Shown: one piece after another, positions 48,079 to 59,506 of the stretch
How positions within the stretch are numbered: position 1 is the first letter of the stretch
Layout of the letters: each line of letters begins with the position of its first letter
Source: Pseudomonas sp. B21-015
GTDB taxonomy: Bacteria; Pseudomonadota; Gammaproteobacteria; Pseudomonadales; Pseudomonadaceae
Direction: 5' to 3'
DNA length: 64,000 nucleotides
NCBI RefSeq assembly: GCF_024749285.1
Contig: NZ_CP087196.1
Location: forward strand, 992,001-1,056,000
Notes under the pieces: generated by a model
Seen by the model: only the letters and a program-made list of their open reading frames with translations
The model's database searches: none
Told to the model about the DNA's origin: nothing
Made by a program: the position numbers and the translations under genes

Positions 48079-49743
48079 TCACCCGCGGTGACGACCGCGG
48101 AAGTAGTTGATCAGGCCTTGGGTGGAGGCATCGTCGGCCGGGGTTTCTTCGCTGCCGACCAGGCGGTTGTAGACGCCTTTGCCCAGCTCTTTACCCAGCT
48201 CCACGCCCCACTGATCGAAGGCATTGATGCCCCAAATCACGCTTTGCACGAAGACTTTGTGTTCGTACATCGCCACCAGTGCGCCGAGACGACGCGGGCT
48301 GATGCGCTCGACCACCAGAGTGTTGCTCGGACGGTTGCCCGGGATCACCTTGTGCGGTGCGATTTTCTGTACGTCTTCTTCGCTCATGCCCTTGTCGCGC
48401 AATTCGGCTTCTGCCTCGGTGCGGTTCTTGCCGAGCATCAACGCCTGGCTTTGGGACAGGCAGTTGGCGTACAGCCACTGGTGGTGGTCGGACACCGGGT
48501 TGAAGCTGACGATCGGCACAATGAAGTCGGCCGGAATCAGTTGGGTGCCCTGGTGCAGCAACTGGTGGTAAGCGTGCTGACCGTTGCAGCCGACGCCGCC
48601 CCAGATCACCGGGCCGGTATCGGTGGACACTGGCGTGCCGTCCTGGCGTACGCTCTTGCCGTTGGATTCCATGTCCAGCTGTTGCAAGTGCTTGGTGATG
48701 TTGCGCAGGTAGTGGTCGTACGGCAGGATCGCGTGGCTCTGCGCGCCCCAGAAATTGCCGTACCAGACGCCGAGCAACGCCAGCAGCACCGGCATGTTCT
48801 GTTCGAATGGCGCGCTCTGGAAATGCTGGTCCATGGTGTAGGCACCGGACAGCAGTTCCTTGAAGTTCGACATGCCGATGGCCAGTGCAATCGGCAGGCC
48901 GATGGCCGACCACAGCGAGTAACGCCCACCGACCCAGTCCCACATCGGGAAGATGTTCTCTTCGCGGATACCGAACGCCACAGCCGCCGCGTTGTTGCTG
49001 GAAACGGCGATGAAGTGACGATACAGCTCGGCTTCCGAACCACCCTGAGCCAGGTACCAGGCGCGTGCGGCCTGGGCGTTTTTCAGGGTTTCGAGGGTGT
49101 TGAAGGATTTCGACGAGACGATGAACAGCGTGGTTTCGGCGCGCAGTTTCATGGTCAGTTCGTGGAATTCACTGCCGTCGATGTTTGCCAGGTAGTGGCA
49201 GCGAACGCCTTTCTGGGCGTAGGACAGCAACGCTTCGGACACCAGCTCAGGGCCGAGGAACGAGCCACCGATGCCGATGTTCACCACGTCGGTGATCGGC
49301 TTTTCGGTGTAACCGCGCCACAGACCGTCGTGGATCCGGCCCACGAGGTCGGTGATCTGGTTCAGCACCTTGTGCACGTCGGGCATCACGTTGACGCCGT
49401 TGACCGACAGCTTGTCGCCCACCGGACGGCGCAGTGCGGTGTGCAGTGCCGGGCGCCCTTCGGAAGAGTTGACGATTTCACCATCGAACAGCGCTTTGAT
49501 CGCGCCCTTGAGGTCGACTTCGTTGGCCAGGCCCACCAGCAGATTGCGGGTCTCGGCGTTGATCAGGTTCTTCGAGTAATCGAGAAACAGACCGCAGCTG
49601 CTGAGGGTGAATTGAGTAAAGCGCTGCGGATCGGCATTAAAGGCTTCGCGCATGCTGAAATCCTGCATGGCTTGGCGGTGGTCATTCAGCGCTTGCCAGG
49701 CGGGCAGAGCGGTAACGTCGTGAGGAGTGCGGTAGTACGCCAT
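48079..49743 (-). CDS. pgi: Glucose-6-phosphate isomerase Pgi
   Basis: The 554-residue enzyme contains the family motifs [19 protein letters not shown] (phosphate-binding), [33 protein letters not shown] and [20 protein letters not shown] (catalytic region) and the Lys near [17 protein letters not shown]. It interconverts glucose-6-phosphate and fructose-6-phosphate. The upstream 230-base gap to panD holds no gene I recognise. Confidence 0.96.
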   Translation of the reverse strand: MAYYRTPHDVTALPAWQALNDHRQAMQDFSMREAFNADPQRFTQFTLSSCGLFLDYSKNLINAETRNLLVGLANEVDLKGAIKALFDGEIVNSSEGRPALHTALRRPVGDKLSVNGVNVMPDVHKVLNQITDLVGRIHDGLWRGYTEKPITDVVNIGIGGSFLGPELVSEALLSYAQKGVRCHYLANIDGSEFHELTMKLRAETTLFIVSSKSFNTLETLKNAQAARAWYLAQGGSEAELYRHFIAVSSNNAAAVAFGIREENIFPMWDWVGGRYSLWSAIGLPIALAIGMSNFKELLSGAYTMDQHFQSAPFEQNMPVLLALLGVWYGNFWGAQSHAILPYDHYLRNITKHLQQLDMESNGKSVRQDGTPVSTDTGPVIWGGVGCNGQHAYHQLLHQGTQLIPADFIVPIVSFNPVSDHHQWLYANCLSQSQALMLGKNRTEAEAELRDKGMSEEDVQKIAPHKVIPGNRPSNTLVVERISPRRLGALVAMYEHKVFVQSVIWGINAFDQWGVELGKELGKGVYNRLVGSEETPADDASTQGLINYFRGRHRG

Positions 49744-49973
49744 CGCTGCGGTTTTCCTTTTTACTTGAACGGCCTTTTGAACACGAAAAATCCCGGAGAG
49801 CCGCGGGTGGGCGTCCGGTCAACTACGTCGACACGATTTTTGGCGCAGGGCGAATACAGTAAACCTCGCGCCGCAATCTGTCTTGACTTTGTCTGACCTG
49901 CTCCCGGTACTTTTTTAACATTTAAACCGGGAGCGGTCCGACAAACGGAAGGCTGACAGGGGTGTCGGCTCGA

Positions 49974-50354
49974 TCAGGCGACCTGAACCGGAATGGCATT
50001 GCTGGTGTGGCTCAGCTCGTTACCCGGTGCCATGTAGAGCATGCGCGGCTTGAAGTTCAGTAGCTCGGCTTCGCTGTAATGGGCGTAAGCGCAGATGATC
50101 ACGCGGTCGCCGACCTTGGCTTTGTGCGCTGCGGCACCGTTGACCGAGATCATGCGCGAGCCTTCTTCACCACGAATCGCGTAGGTGGTGAAGCGTTCGC
50201 CGTTATCGATGTTGTAAATCTGGATCTGTTCGTACTCACGGATGCCGGACAGGTCCAGCCATTCACCGTCGATGGCACAAGAGCCTTCGTAATCGAGTAC
50301 AGCGTGGGTGACTTCGGCGCGATGCAGCTTGGCCTTGAGCATGATGGCGTGCAT
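49974..50354 (-). CDS. panD: Aspartate 1-decarboxylase PanD
   Basis: From ATG 50354 the protein has 126 residues and begins [17 protein letters not shown]. The self-cleavage site is EGSC, with Gly24-Ser25 yielding the pyruvoyl group. It makes beta-alanine for pantothenate. A REP-like palindrome separates it from panC, upstream on the same strand; it may be co-transcribed with panB-panC. A longer upstream frame has no family support. Confidence 0.95.
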   Translation of the reverse strand: MHAIMLKAKLHRAEVTHAVLDYEGSCAIDGEWLDLSGIREYEQIQIYNIDNGERFTTYAIRGEEGSRMISVNGAAAHKAKVGDRVIICAYAHYSEAELLNFKPRMLYMAPGNELSHTSNAIPVQVA

Positions 50355-50446
50355 GAGTGTTTCCCCGGGTCGGAATCGAACGGGGGGCAGTTTGCCCGAA
50401 GGGCTTGTGGGCGGCAATACAGTCTGGAAACGAGGCAGATCCAATA

Positions 50447-50468
50447 TGGGAGCGGGCTTGCTCCCACA
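50447..50468. repeat. Short REP-like palindrome between panC and panD
   Basis: TGGGAGC GGGCTT GCTCCCA is a self-complementary 22-base REP core in the 130-base gap between panC and panD. As RNA it would form a stable hairpin that may set the panD/panC transcript ratio. Confidence 0.6.
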
Positions 50469-50483
50469 GTGGTTTTGTAGTGT

Positions 50484-51344
50484 TTATACGGGAGTGTCGA
50501 GGTTCAGATGCAGGTTGTCGATCAACCGCGTCGTGCCCAGGAACGCCGCCACCAGAATCACCAGGTCCCGATCTTCTGCCGTCGCCGGACGCAACGTCAG
50601 TGCATGGCGAATTTCCAGATAATCCGGACGCAGGCCGGCAGCTTCGAGTTGCTTGATCTGCTCGTTGATCAGCGTCGGGTAATCGCGCTCGCCCTGTTTG
50701 ATCGCGTCGGCAATATGGGTCAGGGTGCGATAGACCATGGGCGCGATGGCCCGCTGTTCTTCGCTGAGAAAACCATTGCGCGATGACAGGGCCAGGCCGT
50801 CAGCGGCACGCACGGTGGGTTCGCCAATGATCTGGATCGGCATGTTCAGGTCATGCACCAGGGCGCGAATCACCGCCAGTTGCTGGAAGTCTTTTTGGCC
50901 GAAGATCGCCAGGTCCGGCTGGACCATGTTGAACAGCTTGCTGACCACGGTCGCCACCCCTTCGAAATGCCCCGGACGACTGGCGCCGCACAGGCCTTCG
51001 GACAGTTGAGGCACGCTGACGCGGGTCTGACCGGCCATGCCGTCGGGGTACATTTCTTCGACGGTCGGTGCGAACAGCAGATGGCAACCGGCCTGGAGCA
51101 GTTTCTCCTGGTCGGCGGCCAGGGTCCGGGGGTACTTGTCGAGGTCTTCGCCGGCGCCGAATTGCAGCGGGTTGACGAAAATGCTCGCGACCACGAAATC
51201 CACCCGTTGGGTGGCTTTGGTAATCAGTGCGATATGCCCGCTGTGCAGGTTGCCCATGGTCGGCACGAAGCCGATGCGCTTGCCTTCGCTACGGGCACGG
51301 GCCACGGCGGCCCGCAGTTCGCGTACGGTTTTTACGGTGTTCAT
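50484..51344 (-). CDS. panC: Pantothenate synthetase PanC
   Basis: The 286-residue enzyme has [15 protein letters not shown] (HIGH-type motif), [26 protein letters not shown] and the KMSKS-like ALSSRNGFL. It joins pantoate and beta-alanine using ATP. It overlaps panB by four bases (ATGA). Confidence 0.96.
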   Translation of the reverse strand: MNTVKTVRELRAAVARARSEGKRIGFVPTMGNLHSGHIALITKATQRVDFVVASIFVNPLQFGAGEDLDKYPRTLAADQEKLLQAGCHLLFAPTVEEMYPDGMAGQTRVSVPQLSEGLCGASRPGHFEGVATVVSKLFNMVQPDLAIFGQKDFQQLAVIRALVHDLNMPIQIIGEPTVRAADGLALSSRNGFLSEEQRAIAPMVYRTLTHIADAIKQGERDYPTLINEQIKQLEAAGLRPDYLEIRHALTLRPATAEDRDLVILVAAFLGTTRLIDNLHLNLDTPV

Positions 51345-52141
51345 GCAGAGAATCCGTGTTCGATGCCGGGGAAAGTCGCCGCTTTGACTTCAGTGACGTA
51401 AGCGCTCAGGGCAGCCTGAATGCTGCTCTGGCCAGTCATGAAGTTTTTTACGAATTTTGGCACGCGCCCGGTAATGGACAAGCCCAGCATGTCGTGCAGC
51501 ACCAGCACCTGGCCGTCGGTGCCATTGCCGGCGCCAATACCGATCACCGGGATACCCACCGCCTGAGTGATTTCTTCGGCCAATTCGCTGGGCACGCATT
51601 CGAGCAGCAACATGGCCGCACCGGCCTGTTCCAGGGCAATCGCGTCGGCACGCATCTGCCGCGCCTGGTTTTCGTTGCGGCCCTGGACTTTATAGCCACC
51701 GAGGATGTTGACCGATTGCGGTGTCAGCCCCATGTGCGCGCACACCGGGATGCCACGTTCAGCCAGCAGACGGATCGAGTCCGCGAGCCACAGTGCCCCT
51801 TCAACCTTGACCATGTGCGCACCGGCCTGCATCAACAGCGCGCTGTTGGTCATGGTCTGTTCGATAGTGGCGTAGGCCATGAAGGGCAGGTCGGCGAGGA
51901 TCAGGGCATCGGTGTTACCGCGCTTGACGGCCGCCACGTGGTAGGCCATTTCAGCGGTGGTCACCGGCAGGGTGCTGTCGTGACCTTGCAAGACCATGCC
52001 AAGGGAGTCGCCCACCAGCAGCACTTCGACCCCGGCCTCATTGCAGGCGTGGGCGAAGGTCGCGTCATAGCAGGTCAGCATGGTGATCTTTTCACCTTTC
52101 TGCTTGAGGCTCTGGAGCGTGGTCAGGGTGATGGCTGGCAT
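51341..52141 (-). CDS. panB: Ketopantoate hydroxymethyltransferase PanB
   Basis: From ATG 52141 the 266-residue barrel enzyme has [42 protein letters not shown] and [20 protein letters not shown], the family catalytic and metal-binding segments. It makes ketopantoate from alpha-ketoisovalerate and a one-carbon folate. Upstream folK and pcnB are separated by a REPIN. A longer frame up to 52315 lacks family homology. Confidence 0.96.
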   Translation of the reverse strand: MPAITLTTLQSLKQKGEKITMLTCYDATFAHACNEAGVEVLLVGDSLGMVLQGHDSTLPVTTAEMAYHVAAVKRGNTDALILADLPFMAYATIEQTMTNSALLMQAGAHMVKVEGALWLADSIRLLAERGIPVCAHMGLTPQSVNILGGYKVQGRNENQARQMRADAIALEQAGAAMLLLECVPSELAEEITQAVGIPVIGIGAGNGTDGQVLVLHDMLGLSITGRVPKFVKNFMTGQSSIQAALSAYVTEVKAATFPGIEHGFSA

Positions 52142-52393
52142 GAAAAAAGTCCTCAGTACAGGCGCTATGGAAACTACTGCGAGTAACGCGCGTGATTCGT
52201 CATTTATACAGGCGCACCTTCTTTCGTGGTGCTTGTAAGGCCTGGATTGCGCCCTTTGGCGCCGGGTTGGCGGCAGCGGGACGCCTATAGTCGTGAGGAG
52301 AACCCGGGAAGTCAATTACGTGTGTTACCGCATTGTTACGCGTGGGGTGTTACCGGCGTTACTGGTGCGATTCAGCAGATACGACAGAAACCA

Positions 52394-52486
52394 TTGTGGG
52401 AGCGGGCTTGCCCGCGATAGCGACTTTACATTCAACATCAATGTTGACTAATAGTCCGCCATCGCGGGCAAGCCCGCTCCCACAGG
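52394..52486. repeat. REPIN: inverted REP pair
   Basis: GTGGGAGCGGGCTTGCCCGCG at 52396-52416 faces its inverse ending CCCGCTCCCACAGGG at 52472-52486. A 40-base spacer contains ACATCAATGTT. It lies in the 353-base gap between folK and panB, which otherwise shows no gene. Confidence 0.9.
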
Positions 52487-52494
52487 GAGTTTTG

Positions 52495-52980
52495 TCAATT
52501 CGGGGAGAGGCGTTCCAACCCGACGAACGGGCAGGCGGCGAGTAATTCTGTGAGGCTGCGGCCATCGGCCAGGCGCAGATCCGCCGGTGCCAGCTCGGCC
52601 AACGGATAGAGCACGAAAGCCCGTTCTTGCAGGTGGTAGTGGGGGACTTTGAGGCGGGGTTCGTCGATCAGTCGATCGCCGAACAGCACGATGTCCAGAT
52701 CCAGCGTGCGCGGGCCCCAACGTTCAAGGCGCTCGCGACCTTGTCCGTTCTCGATGGCTTGCAGCGCATCAAGCAGCTCCAGCGGCGCGAGGCGGCTGTC
52801 GAGGGCGGCAACCGCGTTGGTGTAACGCGGTTGGCCGGGCAGCAGCGAGTCGCTTTGATAAAACGCCGAAACGCCGACCAGTTGGGTCTGCGGCAACTGC
52901 GACAACGCCTCGATAGCGCTGCGTAACTGTGCGGCGGGGTCAGCCAGATTGCTGCCCATGCCGATGTAGATGCGTTCCAT
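52495..52980 (-). CDS. folK: HPPK: 2-amino-4-hydroxy-6-hydroxymethyldihydropteridine diphosphokinase FolK
   Basis: The 161-residue protein starts RIYIGMGSNLADPAAQL and contains the HPPK signature RWGPRTLDLDIVLFGD with the Mg-binding Asp pair. It transfers pyrophosphate from ATP in folate synthesis. It begins three bases after the pcnB stop, so the two genes are translated from one transcript. Confidence 0.95.
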   Translation of the reverse strand: MERIYIGMGSNLADPAAQLRSAIEALSQLPQTQLVGVSAFYQSDSLLPGQPRYTNAVAALDSRLAPLELLDALQAIENGQGRERLERWGPRTLDLDIVLFGDRLIDEPRLKVPHYHLQERAFVLYPLAELAPADLRLADGRSLTELLAACPFVGLERLSPN

Positions 52981-52983
52981 GAC

Positions 52984-54384
52984 CTACTCGCCTGTAGCGC
53001 TCGAAGCACCGGCAGCGCGTTTGCGCTTGGCGCCGCCGCTGCGGCGACGTTTGCGTGGAGCGCCGGTACCGTCGTCCTTGCCGCTGAGGTCGCGGATCAT
53101 GTCCCGGCGTTCGCTGTCGTTGGCGTCCTGATAGTCAGTCCACCATTCGCCCAGGCCATCGGTCTGCTCCCCGGCGCTTTCGCGCAGCAGCAAGAAGTCA
53201 TAACCGGCGCGGAACCGCGGGTTGTCCAGCAACAGGTCGGCTCGTTTGCCGCTGCGCCGTGGCAGACGCTCCTGCATGTCCCAGATCTCGCGGATCGGCA
53301 TCGTGAAGCGTTTCGGGATTGCGATCCGTTGACACTGTTCGGCAATCAACTCGTGCGCCGCTTCCTGCATCGCCGGTATCGGCGGCATGCCACGTTCTTG
53401 CAGGCGCAACACGCGAGCCGGCAGGGCAGGCCACAGTAATGCTGCAAACAGGAACGCCGGGGTGACCGGTTTGTTCTGCTTGATCCGCAGGTCTGTATTG
53501 ATCAGCGCTTCGCTGATCAGCGTATGGGTGTAGGTCGGGTTGTATTCCAGCGCTTCGGCACTGGCCGGGAACAGCGGATCGAACAGTTGCAAGTCGACCA
53601 GCATCTCGAAGGTGTCCGCGGCATGGCCGGAGAGGAACAGCTTGAGCACTTCTTCGAACAGACGGGCTGATGGAATCTCGCGCAGCATCGGTGCCAGATC
53701 GCGGATCGGCAGGGCGCTGTGTTTTTCGATGCCGAAATTCAGCTTGGCGGCGAAACGCACGGCCCGCAGCATCCGCACCGGGTCTTCCTGGTAGCGTTGC
53801 TTCGGATCGCCGATCAGGCGGATCAGGTGATTGCGGATGTCGTGTACGCCATTGGCGTAGTCGAGAATGCGCTCGCTGACCGGATCGTAATACAAGGCGT
53901 TGATGGTGAAGTCGCGGCGTTGCGCGTCTTCTTCCAGGGTGCCGTAAACGTTGTCGCGCAGAATGCGCCCGCTTTCGTTACGGGAAGACTGGTTGCTGTC
54001 TTCGTCCTCGTCGTTTTGCGGGTGATTGGCGCGAAAGGTCGCGACTTCGATGATTTCGCGACCAAAGTGGATATGCACCAGTTTGAAGCGACGACCGATG
54101 ATCCGCGCGTTGCGGAATTCGGCGCGTACCTGTTCAGGTGTGGCGCTGGTGGCGACGTCGAAATCTTTCGGCGTGATGCCGAGCAGCATGTCACGCACAC
54201 AGCCGCCGACCAGGTAAGCCTGGTAACCGGCGTTCTGCAGGCGTTCGACGATATTCACCGCATAACGGCTGAATTGCGCCTTTTGCAGCGAATGTTGGCC
54301 GCTGTTGAGCACTTCAGGCGTACTGCGAATGTGTTGCGTATGACGCTTGGGAGAACGGAATGACTGGAACAGCTTCTTCAGCAT
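52984..54384 (-). CDS. pcnB: Poly(A) polymerase PcnB
   Basis: From ATG 54384 the protein has 466 residues with AYLVGGCVRDMLLG, PKDFDVATSATPEQV and RRDFTINALYYDP, the nucleotidyltransferase family motifs, and a Lys/Arg-rich C-terminal tail (KRRRSGGAKRKRAAG). It adds poly(A) tails that promote RNA decay. A GTG three codons upstream could also start the protein. The order cbrB-crcZ-pcnB-folK is conserved in Pseudomonas. Confidence 0.95.
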   Translation of the reverse strand: MLKKLFQSFRSPKRHTQHIRSTPEVLNSGQHSLQKAQFSRYAVNIVERLQNAGYQAYLVGGCVRDMLLGITPKDFDVATSATPEQVRAEFRNARIIGRRFKLVHIHFGREIIEVATFRANHPQNDEDEDSNQSSRNESGRILRDNVYGTLEEDAQRRDFTINALYYDPVSERILDYANGVHDIRNHLIRLIGDPKQRYQEDPVRMLRAVRFAAKLNFGIEKHSALPIRDLAPMLREIPSARLFEEVLKLFLSGHAADTFEMLVDLQLFDPLFPASAEALEYNPTYTHTLISEALINTDLRIKQNKPVTPAFLFAALLWPALPARVLRLQERGMPPIPAMQEAAHELIAEQCQRIAIPKRFTMPIREIWDMQERLPRRSGKRADLLLDNPRFRAGYDFLLLRESAGEQTDGLGEWWTDYQDANDSERRDMIRDLSGKDDGTGAPRKRRRSGGAKRKRAAGASSATGE

Positions 54385-54529
54385 GGGATGCACTGTTTGA
54401 AGGAATGTTCGGCCATAACGAAGAATGACCGCATGATGGGCGGGGATTCTAGCATTTAGTCGGGGGATGGTGTAGGAAGCTGCGCAAGCGCTTGAAGGGG
54501 ATGTCTACTACGGGACCAAACGCCAGAAA

Positions 54530-54896
54530 CCACAAGGGGAGCCGAAGCTCCCCCAGAAGTAGTTGCGTGCTCTATTTTTATTATTGGTTTCGGGCTTCTT
54601 GTTTTTGTTGAGCGCCCTCGCCATGAAGTTTTCCTTCATGACCCTCCCAATCGGGAGCCAAGAGCAAACGGATTGCTTTGGTCGCTGTGTTGCAATGATC
54701 GTGAGATCCAACCAGTTCAGGCACTGTCTTAGGACAGTTTTTATTGTTCTCGGCCTGGTCGTGGGGCAAGCCCCAAATACAACGCCTCTCCAAAAGAATC
54801 AGTTAGCTACGCCTCTCGCCGTCTTGTTTTTATTGTGCGTGAGTCGATTCGTCTTATTTTTATTGTCTTGTGCATTGCTTGTTATTGTTCTTGTAC
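54530..54896 (-). ncRNA. crcZ: Small RNA CrcZ, decoy for Hfq/Crc
   Basis: The gap between cbrB and pcnB holds a transcript region starting about 12 bases after a sigma-54 promoter (54906-54922) and ending after a hairpin at 54536-54553, about 365 bases, near the 368 remembered for P. putida CrcZ. On the minus strand it contains six A-rich clusters with AAnAAnAA motifs, at 54575-54585, 54596-54609, 54738-54748, 54824-54834, 54854-54864 and 54879-54892. CrcZ sequesters Hfq/Crc and relieves catabolite repression, and CbrB activates it. The frame at 54563-54907 is not a gene. Confidence 0.9.
54536..54553 (-). terminator. Terminator hairpin of crcZ
   Basis: On the minus strand GGGGAGC-TTCG-GCTCCCC is a perfect stem with a UUCG tetraloop, followed by TTGTGGTTT. 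The tail is T-rich but interrupted. Confidence 0.75.
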
Positions 54897-54905
54897 TAAA
54901 CATAT

Positions 54906-54922
54906 AGCAGGGGGCGTGCCAA
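54906..54922 (-). promoter_or_regulatory. Sigma-54 promoter of crcZ
   Basis: On the minus strand TTGGCACGCCCCCTGCT has a full TTGGCACG -24 box and a CTGCT -12 box with GG and GC exactly 12 apart. It sits between the cbrB terminator and the first A-rich cluster of crcZ. Confidence 0.9.
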
Positions 54923-54980
54923 CTTTTGTGAGGTCCAGTAAAACAAGGGCTTAGGCGGGCTAATGGTGTTTTTCGAGGCC

Positions 54981-55020
54981 AAAAAAAACCGGGGCTTCGT
55001 TACCGTAAGCCCCGGCTTCT
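54981..55020 (-). terminator. Rho-independent terminator of cbrB
   Basis: On the minus strand AGCCGGGGCTT and AAGCCCCGGTT pair around an ACGGTAACG loop, followed by a run of eight T. It isolates cbrB from crcZ. Confidence 0.9.
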
Positions 55021-55092
55021 GTTACGTGATAAAGCTGAGGTAACAGTTTTTCCACAATGTCACGTGTTACCCGCCCCTGCGACAGGTGCGGT

Positions 55093-56529
55093 TCAGCTCT
55101 CGCTGGCCACCCCGGTCTTGCGCCGCGGGATACCCAGGCGCTGACGGCGCTCCCACAGGCATTTGCGACTGACCCCGAGTTTTCGGGCCAGTTCGGTTTC
55201 GGTCATGTGGTCCTGATGCTCGAGAACGAAGTGCTGGAAGTAGTCTTCCAGTGACAGGTCTTCGGTCGGTTCGTGGCTAGTGTTACCGGCGTTGTTGCCC
55301 TGTTGGGGTGCCAGGCCAATGAAGTCGTCGTCTTCCAGATCGCTGAGTTCGATGTCGATACCCAACAGCTCGGCGGAAATCTCCGGGCTCTCGCACAGGA
55401 TCACCGCGCGCTCGACCGCGTTTTCCAGCTCGCGAACGTTACCCGGCCAGGAGTAATGCCGAATCGCCTGCTCGGCATCCGGGGCGAATTTCAGATCGGT
55501 GCGGTTGACCCGCGCGCTCTGCCTTGCGAGGAAAGCATTGGCAATTTCGTTGACGTCCGCGCCGCGTTCGCGCAGGGCCGGCAGTTTCAGGGCGATCACG
55601 TGGAGGCGGTAATACAAGTCTTCACGGAACTGGCCGATCTTCGCCAAGCTCTTGAGGTCCCGGTGGGTCGCGGCGATCAGGCGTACATCGACCTTCTGCG
55701 ACTGCACCGAGCCGACCCGGCGGATTTCACCTTCCTGCAACACCCGCAACAGGCGGGCCTGGGCTTCCAGTGGCAGTTCGCCGATTTCATCAAGGAACAA
55801 GGTGCCGCCGTCCGCTGCTTCCACCAGCCCGGCACGCCCGGCGCTGGCGCCGGTGAACGCGCCTTTTTCGTGGCCGAACAGTTCGGACTCGATCAGGCTT
55901 TCCGGAATGGCCGCGCAGTTCACCGAAATCATCGGGGCCTTGGCGCGTTTGGACAGGTTGTGCAGGGCGCGTGCTACCAGTTCTTTACCGGTACCGGATT
56001 CACCCTGGATCAGAACGTTGGAATCGGTCGGCGCGACTTTGCGGATCTTGCTGTATAGGTCCTGCATCGGCGGGCACGAGCCGATGATGCCGATTTCGCC
56101 GTTGCTGTTATCGACACCGCTTTTCGCGGCGCCATTGGAAGCTTTGCCGACGACAGGCTCACCGCTGGCTTGCGCCGATTGCCGGTCACGCAGGATTCGT
56201 GCGACGGCCTGGAGCATTTCGTCGTGATCGAAAGGCTTGGCGATGTAATCCACCGCGCCCATCTTCATTGAGTCGACGGCCGAACGCAGGCTGGCGTAAC
56301 TGGTCATGATCAGCACCGGAGTGCCTTGGCCAAGTTTGATCAACTCGGTGCCAGGTGCGCCCGGCAGGCGCAGGTCGCTGACGATCAGGTCAAACGTGGG
56401 AATGCTGAAACGCTCTTGTGCTTCCTGCACGGATCCGGCTTCGCTGACCTGGTACTGGTTACGTTCCAGCAGACGGCGCAAGGCGGAGCGGATAATTGTT
56501 TCGTCTTCGACGATCAAAATGTGCGGCAT
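55093..56529 (-). CDS. cbrB: Response regulator CbrB, NtrC family
   Basis: The 478-residue protein has a receiver domain ([19 protein letters not shown], phospho-acceptor Asp52 in [10 protein letters not shown]), a linker, an AAA+ domain with [26 protein letters not shown] and [17 protein letters not shown], and a Fis-type helix-turn-helix ([20 protein letters not shown]). CbrB activates crcZ with sigma-54 when preferred carbon is scarce. It follows cbrA by 22 bases. The sigma-54 contact loop has the usual GAFTGA, unlike PilR here. Confidence 0.96.
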   Translation of the reverse strand: MPHILIVEDETIIRSALRRLLERNQYQVSEAGSVQEAQERFSIPTFDLIVSDLRLPGAPGTELIKLGQGTPVLIMTSYASLRSAVDSMKMGAVDYIAKPFDHDEMLQAVARILRDRQSAQASGEPVVGKASNGAAKSGVDNSNGEIGIIGSCPPMQDLYSKIRKVAPTDSNVLIQGESGTGKELVARALHNLSKRAKAPMISVNCAAIPESLIESELFGHEKGAFTGASAGRAGLVEAADGGTLFLDEIGELPLEAQARLLRVLQEGEIRRVGSVQSQKVDVRLIAATHRDLKSLAKIGQFREDLYYRLHVIALKLPALRERGADVNEIANAFLARQSARVNRTDLKFAPDAEQAIRHYSWPGNVRELENAVERAVILCESPEISAELLGIDIELSDLEDDDFIGLAPQQGNNAGNTSHEPTEDLSLEDYFQHFVLEHQDHMTETELARKLGVSRKCLWERRQRLGIPRRKTGVASES

Positions 56530-56551
56530 TGATTCGATACTCTCGACGGTC

Positions 56552-59506
56552 TCAGTTCACAGCGGACGTCGCTTCGACATGACGCGGCAAAGTCACCCGG
56601 ATACGGGTGCCGCGTTGGCTTTGAACATCAGCCGGGCTGTCGATGGTGATTTGTCCATAATGCTCTTCAACGATGGAATAGACTAGTGCAAGGCCCAGAC
56701 CGGTGCCTTCGCCAGGATCCTTGGTGGTGAAGAAAGGTTCGAACAGTCGGTCCATGATGCTCGAGGGAATACCGCTGCCTTCGTCTTCGACGATCAGATC
56801 GACCGTGTGTTCGCCGGCTTCGCTTTTGACTCGCACCGCACTGCCCGCAGGTGAGGCGTCGCGGGCGTTTGAGAGCAGGTTGATCAATACCTGGGCGAGC
56901 CGCTGCGGGTCGCCTTCGACCCAGTGATCGGGGTCACACAGGTTGTAGAACTGTACTTCGAAATTGCGCCGGTTCAGGGCAAGCAGGCCGATGGCATCCT
57001 GGGCCACTTCCGCCAGACAGACGGGCTCGTCGCTGTGCTGATGACTGCCGGCATGGGCGAAACTCATCAGCGACTGAACGATGCGCGACACACGTTTGGT
57101 CTGCTCCAGAATCTGCCCGCTTATTTCCGTCAACTCGCTGTCTTCTTCACGCTCTTCGCGCAAGTTTTGCGCGAGGCAGGCAATGCCGGTGATCGGGTTG
57201 CCGATTTCATGGGCCACACCGGCCGCCAGTCGGCCGATGCTGGCCAGGCGCTCGGAGTGCACCAGTTTATCTTCGAGCATCTGGGTTTCGGTCAGGTCTT
57301 CCACCAGCAGCACCAGGCCGCTGTTACCCGGCGCCAGCGGTTCGTCGATCGCCGCTTTGTGCAGGTTCAGCCAGCGGGTCTGGCCGTCGAGGGCCAGGTG
57401 CTGCTTGTGCAAGTGCTCGTCCGGCAGATTGATGAAGCCTTGCAGCAGTTCTTTCCACGGATCGGCAATGGTGCTCAGGCGTGAACCCACCACACGCTGC
57501 GCGGCAATTCCGGTCAGTTCCTCCATGGCTTTGTTCCACATGAGGATTTCCTGATCCTTGGCCAGCGAGCACACGCCCATCGGCAGTTCCTGCAAGGTCT
57601 GGCGGTGGTAGCGGCGCAGGGCATCGAGTTCGGCGGCAAGGCCGGTGAGGCGCGAGTGGTAATCCTCGAGGCGACTTTCGATGAAGTGGATGTCTTCGGT
57701 GACGTAGTTTTCGCCGCCAGCCTTGTAGGGCAGGAAGGTTTCGACCATGTCCTGCGCCACGCTTGGCCCCATCAGGCCGGACAGGTTGGCTTCGATTCGG
57801 TCGCGCAAGCGGCGCAAGGCGTATGGCCGGCGCTCGTCGAACGGCAGATAGAGGTCACGCAGGGCTTGTTCGACTTCTTTCTGGGCAGCCTTGGCGCCCA
57901 ATGGTTTTGCAAGCTGCGTGGCGAACTCCTGAGGCGAGGCAGCGTGCAGTTCGCGGCGTTGCGGGCGGCGAACGTTGTCCACCGCGCAGGCTTCGGCGGC
58001 GCTGGCCTCTTCGGGGCTGGCATTGGTGAACAACGAGATCAGCGTGAACATCAGCACGTTGGCGGCCAGCGAGGCAATCGCTGCCATGTGCCAGCTGGTG
58101 TCGTCCAGCACGTAAATCATGTTCAGCAGCGGAATGTAGAAGCCCTGCAGATTGCCGACCAGCGGCAGCAGCATGGTCACCACCCACACCAGAATCCCCG
58201 CCAGCAGGCCTGCGATGAAGCCGCGACGGTTGGCGGTCGGCCAGTACAGCACTGACAATACCCCCGGCAGGAACTGCAACGTGGCGACGAAGGCGACGAT
58301 GCCGAGGTTAGCCAAGTCTTGCTCGGCGCCCAGCATCAGGTAGAAACCGTAACCGGCCATGATGATCGCGACGATCAGTGCCCGGCGGGTCCATTTCAGC
58401 CAACGGTAGATATTGCCTTCGGCCGGCGGCTGATAGAGCGGCAGCACCAGATGGTTCAACGCCATCCCCGACAGTGCCAGCGTGGTGACGATGATCAGGC
58501 CGCTGGCCGCCGACAATCCGCCGACATAGGCCAATAGCGCAAGGGCTTTGCTATTGGCGGCGATGCCGATGCCCAGGGTGAAGTATTCCGGATTGGTCGT
58601 GGCGCCGAGTTTCAGCCCGGCCCAGAGAATCAGCGGCACCGCGAGGCTCATCAACAGCAGAAACAGCGGTAAACCCCAGCTAGCACTGACCAGCGAGCGC
58701 GGGTTGAGGTTTTCGGTAAAGGTCATGTGGTACATGTGCGGCATCACGATCGCCGAGGCGAAGAACACCAGTAGCAGCGTGCGCCACGGACCTTCCTGCA
58801 AGGGCGTGTGCAGGGCGGCGAGGGCGGTCTGGTTTTGCAGCAGCCACAGTTCCAGCTGCTGCGGGCCGTCGAACACGCCATACAGTGCATACAGACCGAC
58901 ACCGCCAAGCGCGATCAACTTGATCACTGACTCGAAGGCAATCGCGAACACCAGGCCTTCATGCTTCTCACGGGTGGCGATATGGCGCGAGCCGAAGAAA
59001 ATCGTGAACAGCGTAATCAGCGCGCAGAAGCTCAGGGCCACGCGATGCTGTACCGGCTCGCGAGTGAGGATGCTGATGGAGTCTGCCACCGCCTGAATCT
59101 GCAACGCCAGCAACGGCAGCACGCCGATCAGCATGAAGATCGTGGTGAGTGCACCCGCCCAGGTGCTGCGGAAACGAAACGCGAACAGGTCGGCCAGGGA
59201 CGAGAGTTGATAAGTGCGGGTGATTTTCAGGATCGGGTACAAGAGCACGGGCGCCAGCAGAAAGGCTCCGGAAACCCCGAGGTAACTGGACAGAAAGCCG
59301 TAACCGTACTGATAGGCCAGGCCCACCGTACCGTAAAACGCCCAGGCACTGGCGTATACACCCAGCGACAGGGTGTACGTCAGCGGGTGGCGAATGATCG
59401 CCCGGGGGATCATGCCCCGTTCGCTGATCCAGGCCACACCGAACAGCACCGCCAGGTACGCGGCGCTGATCAGGATCATCTGGGTCAGGCTAAAGCTCAT
59501 CGGCAT
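56552..59506 (-). CDS. cbrA: CbrA, histidine kinase fused to a transporter-like membrane domain
   Basis: The 984-residue protein has a sodium:solute symporter-type domain of about 13 membrane helices (residues 5-500), then a short STAC-like linker, a PAS domain ([20 protein letters not shown]), HisKA ([20 protein letters not shown]) and an ATPase domain ([29 protein letters not shown]). CbrA is linked to histidine transport in P. putida and starts CbrB signalling of carbon/nitrogen balance. It overlaps the small membrane gene upstream by 17 bases. A start at ATG 59500 would shorten it by two residues. Confidence 0.96.
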   Translation of the reverse strand: MPMSFSLTQMILISAAYLAVLFGVAWISERGMIPRAIIRHPLTYTLSLGVYASAWAFYGTVGLAYQYGYGFLSSYLGVSGAFLLAPVLLYPILKITRTYQLSSLADLFAFRFRSTWAGALTTIFMLIGVLPLLALQIQAVADSISILTREPVQHRVALSFCALITLFTIFFGSRHIATREKHEGLVFAIAFESVIKLIALGGVGLYALYGVFDGPQQLELWLLQNQTALAALHTPLQEGPWRTLLLVFFASAIVMPHMYHMTFTENLNPRSLVSASWGLPLFLLLMSLAVPLILWAGLKLGATTNPEYFTLGIGIAANSKALALLAYVGGLSAASGLIIVTTLALSGMALNHLVLPLYQPPAEGNIYRWLKWTRRALIVAIIMAGYGFYLMLGAEQDLANLGIVAFVATLQFLPGVLSVLYWPTANRRGFIAGLLAGILVWVVTMLLPLVGNLQGFYIPLLNMIYVLDDTSWHMAAIASLAANVLMFTLISLFTNASPEEASAAEACAVDNVRRPQRRELHAASPQEFATQLAKPLGAKAAQKEVEQALRDLYLPFDERRPYALRRLRDRIEANLSGLMGPSVAQDMVETFLPYKAGGENYVTEDIHFIESRLEDYHSRLTGLAAELDALRRYHRQTLQELPMGVCSLAKDQEILMWNKAMEELTGIAAQRVVGSRLSTIADPWKELLQGFINLPDEHLHKQHLALDGQTRWLNLHKAAIDEPLAPGNSGLVLLVEDLTETQMLEDKLVHSERLASIGRLAAGVAHEIGNPITGIACLAQNLREEREEDSELTEISGQILEQTKRVSRIVQSLMSFAHAGSHQHSDEPVCLAEVAQDAIGLLALNRRNFEVQFYNLCDPDHWVEGDPQRLAQVLINLLSNARDASPAGSAVRVKSEAGEHTVDLIVEDEGSGIPSSIMDRLFEPFFTTKDPGEGTGLGLALVYSIVEEHYGQITIDSPADVQSQRGTRIRVTLPRHVEATSAVN

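Noticed and set aside
48061..49896. 611-residue open frame on the plus strand
   Set aside because: It is antisense to pgi, which has all its catalytic motifs on the other strand.
54563..54907. 114-residue plus-strand frame in the cbrB-pcnB gap
   Set aside because: Its Leu/Phe-rich sequence is simply the reverse of the A-rich decoy motifs of crcZ, which lies on the minus strand.
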